This document shows, one piece after another, positions 5,956-6,003 of a stretch of 6,003 nucleotides of DNA. A program made the position numbers and the translations under genes. The first letter of the stretch is position 1, and the number at the start of each line of letters is the position of its first letter. Under the pieces are notes generated by a model that had not been told where the DNA came from, did not search any database, and saw only the letters and a program-made list of their open reading frames with translations. This DNA comes from Pseudomonadota bacterium. Lineage in GTDB: Bacteria; Desulfobacterota; Desulfobulbia; Desulfobulbales; Desulfobulbaceae. The stretch is taken from the NCBI GenBank assembly GCA_009778235.1, contig WRKE01000173.1:1-6003 (forward strand). The letters run 5' to 3'.

Positions 5956-6003
5956 ATGGCAGAAGGAACGGTAAAATGGTTCAATGATTCCAAGGGATTT
6001 GGC
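5956..6003 (+). CDS. Cold-shock protein, CspA family (5' end only)
   Basis: Only the first 16 codons are inside the window: MAEGTVKWFNDSKGFG. This is the classic start of CspA-family proteins, single cold-shock domains of about 66-70 residues that bind single-stranded RNA and DNA and melt mRNA structure. The residues K-W-F-N (7-10) and K-G-F-G (13-16) begin strand 1 and RNA-binding motif RNP1 (KGFGFI) of the OB fold. The gene has a strong ribosome binding site and a leader with two hairpins. Genomes often hold several csp paralogues and the fragment does not say which this is, nor whether it is induced by cold. The reading frame continues past 6003. Confidence 0.95.
   Translation, partial: MAEGTVKWFNDSKGFG

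Noticed and set aside
5474..5993. Open frames of 74 to 110 codons on both strands between glyQ and csp
   Set aside because: They overlap one another and some run across the csp start. They lack good ribosome binding sites and show no known motif.
1..6003. A hidden defence, CRISPR or mobile system
   Set aside because: No spaced direct-repeat array, transposase, recombinase, nuclease or toxin-antitoxin pair was recognised. All solid genes are common housekeeping or accessory enzymes.

Overview
The window looks like an ordinary chromosomal housekeeping segment from a GC-rich Gram-negative bacterium. It carries SecB, a typical 942-residue UvrA and the alpha chain of the two-subunit bacterial glycyl-tRNA synthetase. 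The combination and the general feel of the proteins suggest a proteobacterium or a member of Desulfobacterota (Desulfobulbus-like), but this taxonomic guess is an inference and was not tested. No mobile element, CRISPR array, rRNA or tRNA gene was recognised.

Layout: positions 1-237 hold nothing I can name. A strong intrinsic terminator at 238-282 reads on the minus strand and closes a minus-strand gene series. In transcription order that series is uvrA (4346 to 1518), secB (1403 to 939) and a GNAT acetyltransferase gene (876 to 367). The secB and GNAT genes are 62 bp apart and probably share a transcript. uvrA is 114 bp upstream of secB, with a possible separate secB promoter in between. 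uvrA diverges from glyQ (4525-5406, plus strand) across a 178-bp, very GC-rich and repeat-rich spacer containing a plausible sigma-70 promoter for glyQ.

After glyQ comes a 549-bp non-coding stretch. The usual glyS partner gene is absent there. Instead there is a C-rich, G-poor tract that resembles a Rho-loading region, then two clear hairpins, a good Shine-Dalgarno sequence and the first 16 codons of a cold-shock protein gene that runs off the window end.

The genes serve separate cellular jobs: nucleotide excision repair (UvrA), protein export (SecB), small-molecule N-acetylation (GNAT), glycine charging of tRNA (GlyQ) and RNA chaperoning (Csp). I see no sign that they form one dedicated system, and no undescribed multi-gene system in this window. 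The items most worth a second look are the structured leader of the cold-shock gene, the solitary glyQ, the C>G-skewed tract behind it and the repeat cluster between uvrA and glyQ.
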